Positions 23,023 to 36,500 of a stretch of 64,000 nucleotides of DNA are shown one piece after another. Every line of letters starts with the position of its first letter. Position 1 is the first letter of the stretch. The DNA is taken from positions 1,054,001-1,118,000 of the forward strand of contig JAIWNF010000001.1 of assembly GCA_025093555.1 (NCBI GenBank), given 5' to 3'. This DNA comes from Circinella umbellata. Lineage: Eukaryota > Mucoromycota > Mucoromycetes > Mucorales > Lichtheimiaceae. A model generated the notes under the pieces. That model was not told where the DNA came from. It searched no databases and worked only from the letters and a program-made list of their open reading frames with translations. Position numbers and translations under genes: made by a program.

Positions 23023-25094
23023 TCACTTGCCTCGATGAATAAAACTTTTCTTTGAATCTAGTTTATCACTGCTGTCATCATGGATCATGTCTTTTTTAAT
23101 GTGAGGGAAAAATATATCTTGATGTTCATGTACAAACGATGTAATATCTCTTGATAAATCATTTCTCATCACACGTAATATTTGTCCTACTTCAGGATTA
23201 CGTACAGCTAAGAATAATGGTTTAATGGATCTAAAAAAAGAAAACCAACATTAAATCTCTCTGTTCTAAATACAAATAATATAAAAAGAGGAATATAATT
23301 ACTTGTAAATATCGATCCCACTGTCACCCAATCGCATTAAAATATAATGTAAAATGGGTTGAATAGCCCATATCATACAAGCACGCATCATTTTCGTATG
23401 AATCGTTAATTCAGGTTTACGTTTTATAAGATATCCAAAATAAATGGCTGCATAAAATCCATAAAGCATGGGTGCAGCAATACCCGCTACAATAATTTTC
23501 CAAGTAGCTATAACATCTTTGCCTGCTATTTTAACCATAGATCCTGCCAATGCCTCTATATATATATATATATATATTGTTAATGATCCTTCTTAACTCC
23601 CCCCTCTCTCTCTCTTTCCCTCTTCCTCAAAATTTCTTACCTTTTTGTTTTTGTTTACTGATACTGTGAGTAGCCCAAATAAGTGGAAGATTGGCTAAAA
23701 TTCTTTTTAAAAAGAAAGCGATTAAATTAAATTTCTCTCTCCTTTACATAATCACTTATGAACCCCCCAAATAATGACTTACGAAGGTGCACCTAATCCA
23801 GCCAAAACGATTAATTTTAATAATCTTCGCATCAATAATAATGAAGCTCGTATCGGTGTAATATTTAATTTATCGACTTGATGATCTTTAATTCCCAAAA
23901 AGGACAATGTATCATTATATAATTTCACTTTTCTTGTTAAAGAAAGTAATCGTGTCGTATCCTTTTCTTTTAATTGTATCCATCCTGCAACAAAATGTCG
24001 ATTTAATTCAACCACTTGATGTAATGTTAATTTCTTTGTATTATACAATCGTCTGGCTGCTTGAATGATCAATAAAGTATCATAATCAGGTGCATTGGTT
24101 GTCACTGTTTTAAAAGCTTCGTCACTTTGATCTAATAACTGCGTAATCGCTTCTCTTTTCTCTTTTCCACCTTTTTTAAATCCTTCGACCCATGCTGGAT
24201 CCATCGAAATAGGTTGACCAAAAGAAACAACGGCACGTGAACGAAATCGATCTGGATGAAAATAATTTAATCCAACAGGTACAATTTTTAATTTAGGTAT
24301 TAATTCTGGATGTTCAGCCATGGCACCTAAAGCCATGACAGCAAATCCAGCTTTTAAAGGTAGCATTTCAGGTCGATCGTGACTTCCACCTTCAGGAAAA
24401 ACAGTAATACATTCATTTCGATTTAAATAATCATGCACTTCCTTATAAACAGGTGTTTGATCCACATGAGGTGCAATTTGAAAAGAATGATAGAGCGTCG
24501 TATCTGTATTAGGGATAGCATGCGTAATTTCAATACATGTATCCGAGATCACACGTGCCACATGGCCTTTATAATTTTTTCCAAAAATAACAAAATCTCT
24601 TGGATTTAATTCTTGAGTAAAGTGCGTATTTTCACCTAAAATATGAAATGGATCCTCTTTTTCTGAATAAGTGATACTACCCGTACCCTTGTGAACAATA
24701 TCTTGAGGTCGTACTACAGGAACTAAAAGAAAAATTATTATTGTTAGGGGGATTTGATTTCTATCTCTCTCTCCCACTTTTTCATAGAAAAAGAAAAAAA
24801 GAACATACTTGCACTCAAGATTTTACCGACGTGACCAATAAGTGGTCTATTATAAGAAACAGAAGCCATCAAAACATAAGAATGACGCGGATTACGACTT
24901 AATAAAGTTACGCCATCAATAAATTGGTTGGCATGAGGACCCACAATAAAAATACATGGATCGGAACTAGGTACAAGGTGTGTACCTGTTGTTTGAATTT
25001 CACGAAAAAATAAATGAGATATAACTCGAAATCCGAGTCGAAAAGTAGTATAAATGAGTGGAGGTGAAGGTGTAATAGAATCGTTTTCGGTCAT
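23023..25094 (-). CDS. Sct1/Gpt2-type glycerol-3-phosphate (DHAP) acyltransferase, 5 exons
   Basis: Exons (in transcription order) 25094-24809, 24722-23783, 23702-23641, 23555-23303 and 23230-23023 join in frame to 582 codons. The acyltransferase block I is GPHANQFIDG (residues 52-61, His54 and Asp60), and block III is FPEGGSHDR (204-212), both as in fungal Sct1/Gpt2. A conserved C-terminal unit follows, with GSMVKIAGKDVIATWK and a membrane segment APMLYGFYAAIYFGYL. The enzyme makes lysophosphatidic acid at the ER, the first step of glycerolipid synthesis. The third exon is only 62 bp; I chose its acceptor (TTTTTAAAAAG) because it alone keeps frame. An in-frame ATG at 25166 exists but would add a low-complexity Ile/Leu stretch, so 25094 is preferred. 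It converges with the homeodomain gene. Confidence 0.9.
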
Positions 25095-25451
25095 TTTTTT
25101 TTTTTGGTCAATTGTAAGGGTATCTATAATAATAATAATAAGGAAAGGAGAGAGCAAAAAAGTCAAAAAGGAAAGGAAGGGGGGGGGGAATGATTTAAAA
25201 AGTGTGGAGTAAAAAAAAGAAGTAAAAAGAAAATTTACTCTTTCTTTTTAACTTTGAGTTATTCTATATTTTTTAACATGTGATTATTCTACTATTTTAT
25301 TAATTGACTGACACATTTTCAACCTCTCACATTATATATTACATTCTCCATATTATCTGTATTACATAATATCACTATTCTATGTATATAATTAGAGAAA
25401 TTCTCTCTTCTTTATGATGGATACTATATAAACCCATAGTGGAATTGATCT
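25095..25451. other. Intergenic region between acyltransferase start and RSA3 end
   Basis: AT-rich with a G homopolymer near 25180. It serves as the acyltransferase promoter and the RSA3 3' flank. No gene seen. Confidence 0.5.
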
Positions 25452-26270
25452 TTATTCTTGAATAGCATCTGCTAAAATAATTTCTTGTTCCAAATTTGAG
25501 AAAATATCAATACCAGATTCAAGTGAATTAATAAGGATTGGTAATTGTGACACACTAAATGTTGGTTCCTAATAATAATAGATAACAATTAATCCATTCA
25601 GTCAATTCATTCTTTATCATTTTGAAATCAAATTCTTACCTGTCTAATTTTATCTAAATCTGAACCAAATGCACGAGTAATTTGACCCATATAATGATCT
25701 CTAAATTTGGGTTTCATTGTTGGTTTTTTTATTCGTTCCTCTTCTTCTTCTTCTTCTTCTTCTTCTTGAGATGATTGACTTTGTTGTTCATCTTCACTCA
25801 TATCTTCTACATCCTCTTCATCTTCTTCACTTTCATTATCATCTTCATCTTCATCACTACTACTACTACTCTCAGCTTCAAGTTGTTGTACAATATCATC
25901 TAATTTATTTGAATCCATTTCTTCATCCAGATTGGCAAATAAATCATTTTCTTCATTATCTATGGAAATAATACATCAAATTTGAGTATTTTGATATCAA
26001 TAACTTTTTTTCTTTTTTTTTTACCTTGAATAACAGAATCTTGTTCCTATTTCAAATCATTGAGGAATTTAGTTTTATCAATGGATAATGAAAGAAAAAA
26101 AAGATCCAAGTTTTTATTTGTTTAAATCGATTTGGATTTAGATTTAGATTTTGACATACATGTGTAATATTAGGTTCAGGTAAAGTTGATTTATGTTTTT
26201 TATTTTTTATTGTATTCGATTGTTGTTGTCGTTGTTGTTGTCGTTTTTGTCCTGCTTTTGCTTTTGCCAT
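25452..26270 (-). CDS. RSA3: Ribosome assembly protein 3 (Rsa3-like), 4 exons
   Basis: Exons 26270-26160, 26046-26025, 25959-25640 and 25568-25452 join in frame to 189 codons. The N-terminus is basic and Gln/Lys-rich (MAKAKAGQKRQQQRQQQ), followed by a long acidic Ser/Glu/Asp tract. The conserved C-terminal Rsa3 domain follows: KFRDHYMGQITRAFGSDLDK, then FSVSQLPILINSLESG and IFSNLEQEIIL. In yeast Rsa3 is a nucleolar factor for 60S subunit assembly, associated with early pre-60S particles. Exon 2 is a 22-base micro-exon encoding EQDSVIQ; frame is lost without it. Same strand as the acyltransferase, divergent from the Ras-GEF. Confidence 0.82.
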
Positions 26271-27527
26271 TTTTATTTTCGAAATGTGTCAATGAAATGT
26301 GTCAATGAAAAAAAAAAAAAAAAAAAGTTTGTATTTCTTTCAAAAATTATATATGCCGCAAGCTGAGTTTTTTTCCCCCAATGAATTGGTTTATTGTTAA
26401 TCCCCCAAAACAGAATATTGCATACATCATTTTAAAATCCTGTGAAATGAAAAAAGGTCTAGAACTTTTCATTATAACGTTAATAACTTTGAATACTCGA
26501 TAATAAAATAGAAAGCCATTATAAACTTGATCTCACGTCTTTTTTTTTATATTTATTTTAGCTTGTAAAGAAATAGAAAGAAAGGGGAGAGAAAGTGGTC
26601 AAAAAGGATCCTGTAACAAATACGGAATGATGATGATAGATCGTCTTTCAAAAAAAAAGTTGAATGACACATTTATCGTAAGGTATGCCTATAATTTATA
26701 AATGGGATCTCGTTAATAAACTTTTTCATTGAGTTTCTTTATTAAATTAATATATAATTTAGGTATAATCCCCGTTATTGTCACCACGTTTTTATATAAA
26801 AGAGAAGCAAACCTGTTATTCTCTTGTTGAATGATAAATAATAGAGCTTTTCGATCGAGTCACTTTGTGAAACCTTGACAACACGCGGGTACCCTTCCTT
26901 TTGCGAGAAAAAAACTCAGTTGGATGTTTTTTTTTTGCCAATAAAAGGTTGTTATTGTTATTGTTGTTGTTATTGTTGGGGTGTAGCATAACTAAATAGA
27001 AAAATAATGGATTTTACAAAGAAGGTCAATATAACCTAATAACAGGAATAAGGAGGGGGGGGACTAACAACCCTTCTATAATAAAAACGGATCTTTATCC
27101 GACCCACTCAATAATAAATAATTAAACTGAATGGTGCTACGTCAAACAACTAAAAAGTAATATAAACTTTTTTTTTTCAAAAACGTCAATGTATCATGTG
27201 GAGTGAAAAAAAAAAAAAGACTCTTTTTTTTGCCACACACTTTTTCTTTTTTACTTTCTTTTCTTTTTTGGTTTATTGTCTTTTTTTAAAGAAGAGTCTC
27301 TTCATTGAAAGGCGCGAGAAATAACTTTATATACCCTATTATTATCGATATATATCCTTCCTCCTTTCTCATTCTCTAATATATATATCTTTCTCTCCTT
27401 TTTATTTATTATTATTATTATTATTATTTTGGGCGCTTGCATGCAGCTTTTTTTTTTGTGTGTAGTGCTCTTGTATAGACAATAACAAAAAGAAATAATA
27501 ATCCATTCTTGAATAACGATATAAATC
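26271..27527. promoter_or_regulatory. Divergent promoter region between RSA3 and the Ras-GEF gene
   Basis: 1.26 kb of AT-rich sequence with long poly-A, poly-T and G runs (for example 26309-26326 and 27055-27062) and no supported exon. It holds the promoters of the two divergently transcribed neighbours. Confidence 0.5.
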
Positions 27528-30500
27528 ATGGAACCACTGGATGATCGACCTATATCACCATGGACGAGAACAATGGATCGTTTATATTCACCTAATGAAA
27601 GTAATAATCATGCTTCAAGGTAAATCTTATTATCGATGAAAAAAAAAAAAAAAAGTGCTACGCGTTTATAAATTTGGGGAGTATGTGTGTGTATGTGTAC
27701 GTACGTGTGTGCCGTGTGTTTGGGGGAGATAGAAGGGAGACAAAAAGGTTATAACAAAGACCATTATATATATATATATATATGAATAGCTTTCTTCTTC
27801 TTCTTCTTCTTCTCCCCCCTCCCCTTTTCTTTTAACATTAACAATACTCAATGTTTCGTTTTTCTTTAAATAAAAAACATAGTATTCACCAGAAAAATAA
27901 AAACAAGGATAATGACACGCTAAACGATGATCCTATGCTATCCTCTCATAATAACAATCAACAAGACAATGATCATTATAGGAATGCGGAAGCAATGACA
28001 ACAGACATTCCACTTCCACAAGAAACAGCCATTCCAGGTCCACGTCGAAAACGAAATAATTCTTTAATTCCACCTGAACTTATGAATGACAATAGTGAAG
28101 GTGGAAGAGAACGTGCTGCTTTAGCGACTGTATTTGGTGTACGAGAATATACAGAATCAAAAATATTTTGGGAACGACAAGTCGCTAATTATTATCAACC
28201 TTCCACAAGTACAACCACTGCCACTACGTTAGAAGAGGATCGTGAAACAATGCATCCTACCAGTATTTCTGGTACAGTAGATGAACCTATTAAAAATCAT
28301 TCCGTGATGAGTTATCCAATACCTTCCTCTTCATCTCAACTACAACCTACACCTAGTACAAGTAACAATAATAATAATAATAATAATAAACAAGTCATTT
28401 CATCCTTATTCGATTCTGCTTTTGAAAATGTGGGAAATCGATCTACACTCCCTGTGGATCCTACAAGTCGTCAAATGAAATCATCAGGCACCAAAACAGT
28501 CGAATTCAGTCTACCCGATATTCCCGTTGTCAGTCAATTCAGTGATATTTTTACGGATACGACATTGGATATGAAAACAACACGTCAATTAAAAGATAAA
28601 AAATTACCAAGACCTGTTTCATGTACTTCATCTATTTTTGAAGACAATCCATCTCACTATCACGAAATAACATCCATTCCACCTTCCATTCTATCTGAAA
28701 AACAACACTATTCAAAAAAATATGATACCATTGCTCCTCCATTAGTTTTTAGTGATTATCCACCCGCTATTTTTGATTTATTAACATCCGATGAAGATGA
28801 ACGTATTATTATTTGGGGTTTGGATCCACAAGTCCTATCAGCCTCCATGGCAACCACATCAGCAGCAGGAAAAAAATTATCTTTGGATGAAACACCTACA
28901 CCTACACCCTCTACATTAACAACACCTTCTTTAGCTTCTGTTCAATCCGTTCCAACGAATCCTACTATTAAAGGATTTTCATCCAATACAACTACTGGAA
29001 CCACTTCAACATCTGAATCGACTCCATCAACTGCAAAACGATTAATGAAACCAAGATGGTCCAGTCAATTTTTATCTGAAAAATTAAGTAAAACGTCATT
29101 ACCCTTAATCAAAAATAAACATCATTTACCACGTTATGGAACACCTACACCGGATCCTTTCGATGATCATTATAAAGAAAAAAGTGGATCGATTTTATTC
29201 AAATTTGCTAGAAAACAAAGTATGCGTGTTGGAAAAGGAAAACGAGTCAATGCTATTATGGAAGATGATCAACGATCAGTTCAATCTGTGGATGTGCCTA
29301 AAGTCATTGAAGCGGCTACAGTAGAAAAACTTGTTGAAAAGTTGACAATGTCATTAGGTAAAAAAAAAAAAAAAAAAACTGGGGGGAGGGAAGGGGGGGG
29401 AGAGATGGTTCACATAGAAAAAAAAACCAAAGATATTAATAAACAGGTTTTTTTTTTCGACACATGTTTAGATTATACATTAATGACAGACTTTTTTTTA
29501 ACTTATCGTACATTTATATCTCCTGCCCAATTATGTAAATTACTTATTCTTCGATTTCGTTGGGGTTTGGAAAGTGATCAAGAAGAACGTTGTATTGTTC
29601 GTATAAGGTATATATATATATATAAATCTTTTACCATGGAAAAAAAAAAAAAAACAAAAGTTGAACTGAAAAAAATCTCTTGTAGAACATTTGTAGTCAT
29701 GCGACATTGGTTACTCAATTATTTTGTACATGATTTTATTCCATCACGTGAACTACGTATCACTTTAACCTCATTTTTAAATGCTTTACCTTTTCATCCA
29801 CGTGTAAAACAGTCGCCTCGAGATCAACGCATTGTGAAAAGTTTGAAACGAGTTGTACGACGATTGAAAAAAGTATATTATTTACGTTCAGCCGAATCAG
29901 ATCGTGTCAAAGTCATTGCTCCACCTCCACCTACAGAAGAACAAGAAAGAGTCGAAGAAATGGTGCGTGCTAAATTGGCGCAATCGCCTATTCGACGTAA
30001 AACAGCGATTGTAAGCAGTGTCAATATTAGTGACCGGCATCATGGAAATAGAGCTGTTCAAGATACAGGATCGGCTCCTGTAGTTGTCATTGGTAGTGTA
30101 CGTAATACATCTAAAGTTCCACCGAATGCAAGTAGTAGTATGGATATTATTTCAAGAACACCTACGCCTCTTCATACAATGCATGATGGAAGTAGTATTC
30201 ATCAATATCAACCAGAATCACAACAGCCACAACCAGTGAGACGTAATATTTCAACAGCTTCTATTTCAAAATTTGGAAAAAATAATAAACAACATGATAT
30301 TGAAGCAGTCAAAGCATCTTATATGCGACGTATGGAACAACAAAAAAGAGCGATGGAAATGCAACAAAATGATACATCTACACTTCCTATGGGTCCTGCT
30401 GGAGATAATATGTCATATCAATCCAGTGTTATGACCGATGATTCTTTAGAAAGTGCATTGTCACCAGGCACAACCGATGTTGAAATGAGTGATGATGAGG

Positions 30501-32677
30501 ATGAAGAAGATGAAGACGATGATGAAGAATATTCAGATGAGGATGAGACACATGAGAATAAACAACGACCTACGGAAGAACAATTGACGATTCGATTAGA
30601 ACGAGAACGACGCAAACGTGAAGAAGAAGAAGAACAAAATCGTGCCGCGTTTTTCTCACCTTCATCGCCTATTTCTTTAGGTAGTTCTTCTTTGGTCAAA
30701 GTACCTACCTCTTCTTCTATTCAAAGTGGTTCTGATGTAATTCACAAAACGGGATCCTCGTCTGAAGATGTGATTACAGGCGATTTATCTATTGCTCATA
30801 ATGAAAAACAACATCCAAGATTACCTTTGGAAGAAGCGGCTTCAGTGACTGCTCGAGCAAGACAAAATACTCAAAATAAAAATCAAGAAAATGGATTGAC
30901 AACTAAACAAAGTACAAAAGAATCTTGGAAAATTTCAGTATCGTCTCAATATCAACCTCAACCTGAACAACAACAAAATCAATCCACGCGTTCTGCACGA
31001 CGTATTTTGACCCCTTCTCATATTCATCCAACAGAACAAATAAAGTCGCATCAGGGACAGCAACAAACAACGGTGGGTCACGTAGCTCAACAATTACGGG
31101 GTCAAGATGGAAGTCAAATGGGAGATAGTCTTCCTGATGGTGATAATACTACATTGTCCTCCGATAATAATCGACCTTCATCACCATTACGTCGATCATC
31201 ACAACATCATCCAAGACAAAAAGGACATGGTGGACCTGTTTATCTTAGTCAACTTGCACGTCGATCGATTACATCGGGTGGAATCAATGGTGAAGAAGAT
31301 GAAGATCAAGTATTACATATTCAAGAAGCTAATACTGGAACCACCATCACATCAAATACCGAAGAAGAAGAAGAAGAAGGAGAGAATTCCACTCGACGTG
31401 CGCATATGTCTATTACATCATCTGAATTAGGAATTCATGGTACCGCTATCCCTCAATCACCTAAATCACCAAAACAACATATGATTGAATTGGATTTACC
31501 TAAACCTCAACAATCCACCACTCCTATTCCACCTTCCATCACACCATCAGGATCACGTCGAACATCTTCTTTATACCCACAAAAATCATTCATTTTAGCC
31601 TATCGTTCAGAACGTATGGCACGTCAACTTTGTTTATTGGAAGCTCAAGTTTTATTGAACATTGATTGGGAAGAAATGGTTCATTGTCGTTGGACCAAAA
31701 TGGCTAATACAGATGCATTGGATGATATGTCTGAGTTTACAGAAGAAGATGAAGATGATATGATTGAACGTGATGTCAATTTTACACGACGTACAAGACA
31801 AATACGATTAGCCAGAGGAGAAAATCGTGGTGGTATTGAACAAGTCATTAAACGATTTAATGATGTATGTCAATGGGTGGCAAGTGAAATTGTTCATACT
31901 CGATCATTGGAAGAACGTGCTAAAGTGGTTGAAAAGTTTATTCGATTGGCTCAGGTAATTTATCTATCTAATTTATGTGTGTTTAATGGTTTGAAATAAT
32001 GGAAAAGAAGAAAGTGATTGAGTTTCTTTTTTACTGAAAAATAAATTATATAGAAATGTAAACTTTATTGTAACTTTGCTACACTGGTACAAATTTTATT
32101 GGGTTTACAATCGCCTGCTGTATCTCGATTAAAAAAAACCTGGAGTCGTGTAGGAGCCCATGAAATGCGTATTTTAGATCAACTTTCTGAATTTACTTCA
32201 CCCATGAAAAATTGGAAACATATTCGTGACAGTATGACTCAAGTAGCAGAAGAATACGGCATGTCTCCTGTAGAAGTACAAATTGAAATGCCAGGCACGA
32301 ATCATCACGCATTTACAAAAACCAAAATCAAAATCCCTTTTGGTGGTTGTATTCCATTTTTAGGCATTTATTTATCTGATTTAGTATTTAATTCAGAACA
32401 ACCTCCTTATATTCAACCTACGCACGATCATCATCGGATTTATCAAGCCAATAATCGTACCGCCTCTATGTTTACTTCTCCTCTTTTAAAACAACCTTTG
32501 GTTAATTTTAGAAAACATCGTATTACAGCCACTGTGATTAAGAGAGTATTGACGTTTCAAAGTTTGGCAAGACGGTATTCTTTTGAACGTGATGATGAAG
32601 TCTACTTTTTGTGTGCTGAATTACGTGCTTCGAATGCAGATCAAGTTAGAAAATTAAGTCATGAAATTGAACCTTAA
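27528..32677 (+). CDS. Lte1-like Ras guanine nucleotide exchange factor, 5 exons
   Basis: Exons 27528-27619, 27883-29357, 29472-29607, 29686-31954 and 32054-32677 give 1531 codons in frame. A RasGEF N-terminal (REM) domain lies at about residues 505-640: VEKLVEKLTMSL, DYTLMTDFFLTYRTF, then TFVVMRHWLLNYFV and FLNALPFHPRVKQS with RDQRIVKSLKRVVRRLKKVY, a signature I associate with Lte1. A long disordered acidic/Ser-rich middle follows, then a catalytic CDC25-type domain at the C-terminus (RQLCLLEAQVLLNIDWEEM, VASEIVHTRSLEERAKVVEK, LSDLVF). It would activate a Ras-family GTPase in polarity or mitotic exit. Two possible 5' ends: a first exon at 27528 (MEPLDDRPISPW) or the ATG at 27851, which reads straight into exon 2. 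Two internal introns are stopless multiples of three. Confidence 0.88.
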
Positions 32678-33536
32678 AATACCCTTTCCTCCCCCATCAC
32701 TTTTTTTTTTGTTTGTTTTTCTATAGTTAACTTTTAATAATATATTAATACCCATTTTTTTCTTTCCCTTTATCAAAACTTATTAACCTTTTATTCTTAT
32801 ACATTATCTTTCTTCTAAAACCAAACCCTTTTTACCCTTATTATATTTTTATCTGTGCTTTTATTAACTTGTATTGTTATATAATATATCAAATTCCTTA
32901 TAATCTATCTATAAATATATCACTCATATTATTTTACATCTTATTATCATATACATATATATACAAATGAAAGTTTTTTTTACACAAGTACTATATATAT
33001 ATATATATACATAGCGCCATTATAAAAGTCAAGTACGTAGAACTTCAATCTTACAATTCACTGTAGCGTCTCTTTATTTGTATATATTATTGCTATGGTA
33101 ACCATTGATTAAATTTTTCACTTTAATCGCTTTTACAGTGTTTTATATAAAATAGCATATTATTATTATTATATAGAGATAATAATACATTATTGAAAAT
33201 AATAAAAAGAACCATTTATATATAATCATGCATATCATAATAAAAATTGCATTGCATTGCGTCAGGACCTAACCTGGACCACAGATCTCTTTACTATTTT
33301 CGGATAGTAAAGAGATTTATGACAGATGTGGGGATCTGTCAACGGCAGTTGTCGTCGTCATTGTTCGTTCGTTCGTTACGAAATAAATTAAAAGAAAAAA
33401 AATAAGAGTAAGAATATAGCTGATCACAAGAAAAAGAAATAAAGAATAGTTTTTCTATGGCAACTATTTTTTTTTTGTAAAAAAAAAAAACTGTATAACA
33501 ACGAATTGAAGGGTTTTGTTCGAAATAAAAAAGACC
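32678..33536. other. Intergenic region with two adjacent hairpins
   Basis: AT-rich 3' flank of the Ras-GEF gene. The only structure seen is the pair of inverted repeats at 33285-33340, listed separately. Confidence 0.5.
33285..33340. repeat. Two consecutive perfect hairpins
   Basis: Hairpin 1 has perfect 13-bp arms 33285-33297 and 33304-33316 (ATCTCTTTACTAT and its complement) with a 6-base loop. Hairpin 2 has perfect 7-bp arms 33321-33327 and 33334-33340 (GACAGAT and ATCTGTC). They lie about 50 bp apart from outer edge to outer edge, between the Ras-GEF gene and the transporter duplication. Function is unknown; they could be a transposon relic or a structured RNA end. Confidence 0.6.
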
Positions 33537-36500
33537 CATCATTATTCACATATTTGGTTTTTATCAGATAACACGTAGAATGCGGGAATACTATTTAAAA
33601 AGGCTCTTTATTTATCATTCTCTATGATCTTCATTTGATAGACATGTTCTGATTGCTCTTACAAATTACAACTATCAAACAATTGACTTGCACAGACATG
33701 TATTATTATTAACAAATGTATTATATAAAAGAAGCGACAGAATCTTACGTACATAAAAAGTCAATAAATTATATAAATAATAGCAACAGTTAACCCAACG
33801 ATAAAAGAATACCAGAAAATGATAAAGAAATACTAATTTTTTTTTCCTGGATCGTTTTAAATAATTATACGTACGTAGTAGTAATAAAGAAAAAAAAAGA
33901 ATATACAAGCGACTACTTTCTATCAAATTAACCATTATTTACACTTTGGCCGAAATACTACGTTTCATAGAGAATTTAAGCCAAATCATGATAACTGCAG
34001 AAATGAACGTAATTGTTCCCGTAAACATTTTAAATGTAAAAAATGGTTCATTCGAAGCACCTGCACTATCCATAGCACTTGCAAGACTTGGGCCAAATAC
34101 AGCTATACCAACTAATAATAGTGTAGTTGTTACACCGGATGAGTATTGTTCTGTTTTTAATATGGATGCAGTAATAGGTGAACCTGTACATTATTGTTCC
34201 AAAAAAAAAGAAGAAAAGAAAAAATGTTAAATAAATAATGACTCCTCTACCCTCATCTAATAGTCTGGAAATGATACTATTTTTATATTACCTAAAGGAT
34301 AATAAGTTCCAGAAGTAAGACCAAATACAATAGCAAACCCAGTCAATGTTGAATAGGTGAATGAAAACGGCCAAATGACCAAACAACTTAATCCGGAAAT
34401 AAATGTAAAGATAATACTGATATTGACAGGTCCAATTCGATCAGCGATAAAACTACATGAGGTATTATACGTGTTAAATACAATAGCAATTATGAAGCAT
34501 ATATATACATATGTAGTTAAAAGGCAAAAACGATACTTTTTACAGCTTTCAAGTATACCCATATATAAGTTGACAATATAATAGTAATAAAAAAAAACAG
34601 TTAAACAGGGTGAATGACGTACCCTGCAGAGATACGACCAACAAAAGCTGCTGCACTAATTATCGATACCAATGATGCACCTTTTGAATCCGAAAGTCCG
34701 ATATATGTGGCATTGGCTAGTAAAATAGAATAATGTTTGTTCATGTTACATTTTAGACTAATAAAAAAATGGAGTGGGCTACATTACTATTATATGTAAT
34801 AATCTTTAGTACGTATTTACATGGAATAATAAATAACGGTACATAAAATGCAGCTATTTGAGTGAAAGCAGATAAACACCATATACAATAACTCTTGTTT
34901 ATAAATACATCGAATCTTACTAGAGTACTTTTTGATGATTTTTTTTCAAGACGAATGTTTGTATTGAGCGGATGGTCTTGTATTATTATACAACCCAAAA
35001 TAGCAATAATAAAATTAGCACATCCCAGAGCACGGTAGCTCCTATATATTGGTACGTAGATATTGTTATCTTATATAATTATATAACAATGTTGTGTTAC
35101 GTATAAAAAAAAATTGCGTCAATACCACTGAATTCCCAATCTATTGTTAAGCATTGTAACAACGAGTGGTATAACCAAACTTCCAAAACAAGCACCGCTG
35201 GTAATACCTCCTACAGCGAGTCCTCGATTTTGAGGAAAGTAATGTGGTACTACAGTTTGTATAGTCTTTTATGATTTATAATTGTATTAATATTCTTTAA
35301 TAAATATATACACGTTATAGTAAAAAAATCAAACAAATAATTGAATTCTTACAGAGTATATAAATGCCATCCCAGTACCGCATAGAATCGAGTGGGACAA
35401 ATAAAGATGCCAAATCTATACAAATACGTAAAGAAGAACAATGATGGTATTAGAGCCAATGAAACACGATGTATGATACTTTATATATGTTTATATTAAT
35501 ACTGGTAGGTATTTTTTTTTAAAAAAAAAATTACCTCTGTAGCAAAGGATGCAGCTGTCAGACCACTAAAAATTAATAGCCCCCCAACAAAAAGTACAGT
35601 TTTTGCTCCTCGCGTGGAACGTACAGTTTCACTTAATGGGGCCATCGAATGTTCAAGACATACACACAATGTACCTACAAAACTTAACTGAAGTCCGGCA
35701 TTGGGTATCTGCCTTCCTTTTTCACCAAAAACATTTTGATCAAAATAGTCTTGAAAAACGCCTACACAACAAAGTATATATGTTTTGTCATAATTAATGA
35801 TTCCTATCGATACTTATTTATTGCATCATATAACTACTATTTTACTTGAATGACAAAAAATACGTAGCATTACCCCTAAAAATTAACAATTTTAGATAAT
35901 TAAAGTTCAAGTAATAAGTAGTATGCAATTATTATTTTCTTATTACAATATATATACCCTTTTTTGTTTTATATTACCATGAATTACCAAGGCCACCGCT
36001 CGCCACTGTAGATAAAAAAGAAATTATAATAATTGAGCATTTGTAATAACGACTATAATGTAAGTCTTTGCCATCAGAATTAGTGTTATTATTATCACCG
36101 CTTGATAATGAAAAATGGTCAGATTTTTTATCTTCTTGGTTTATCACTATGGATGCGTGTTGTATTTTATTGCTTTTATTCAAATGATGAGTTTTTGTTG
36201 TTTCGGTTGACGACGCTAATGAATGAGACATGGCGTTTTAATTTTTTTTTGTGTATGTGTTTCACACTCACACCCTCTTTATACATATAGAATTTGATAA
36301 TAATAAAGGTAGGCTATGGATTAATCAACATGTTGGTATTATTATTCAATATATATGGCCAAGTGCATATACAAACAATGGCAAGCTTTACCTACTGCTC
36401 AAGAAGTGTCAAAAATTGTTTCTAGTTCTATGATATTTCAATACAAATAATTTTGTTTCAATAGTATTATTCTCTGGGTGGTTTTTTTTTGTTGGCTATC

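Noticed and set aside
25094..25166. Longer start for the acyltransferase at 25166
   Set aside because: It would add an Ile/Leu low-complexity stretch encoded by an AATAATAAT-type repeat; the ATG at 25094 fits the family better.
30418..30699. Serine-rich open frame on the minus strand inside the Ras-GEF
   Set aside because: Shadow of the acidic GAT/GAA-rich coding tract on the plus strand.
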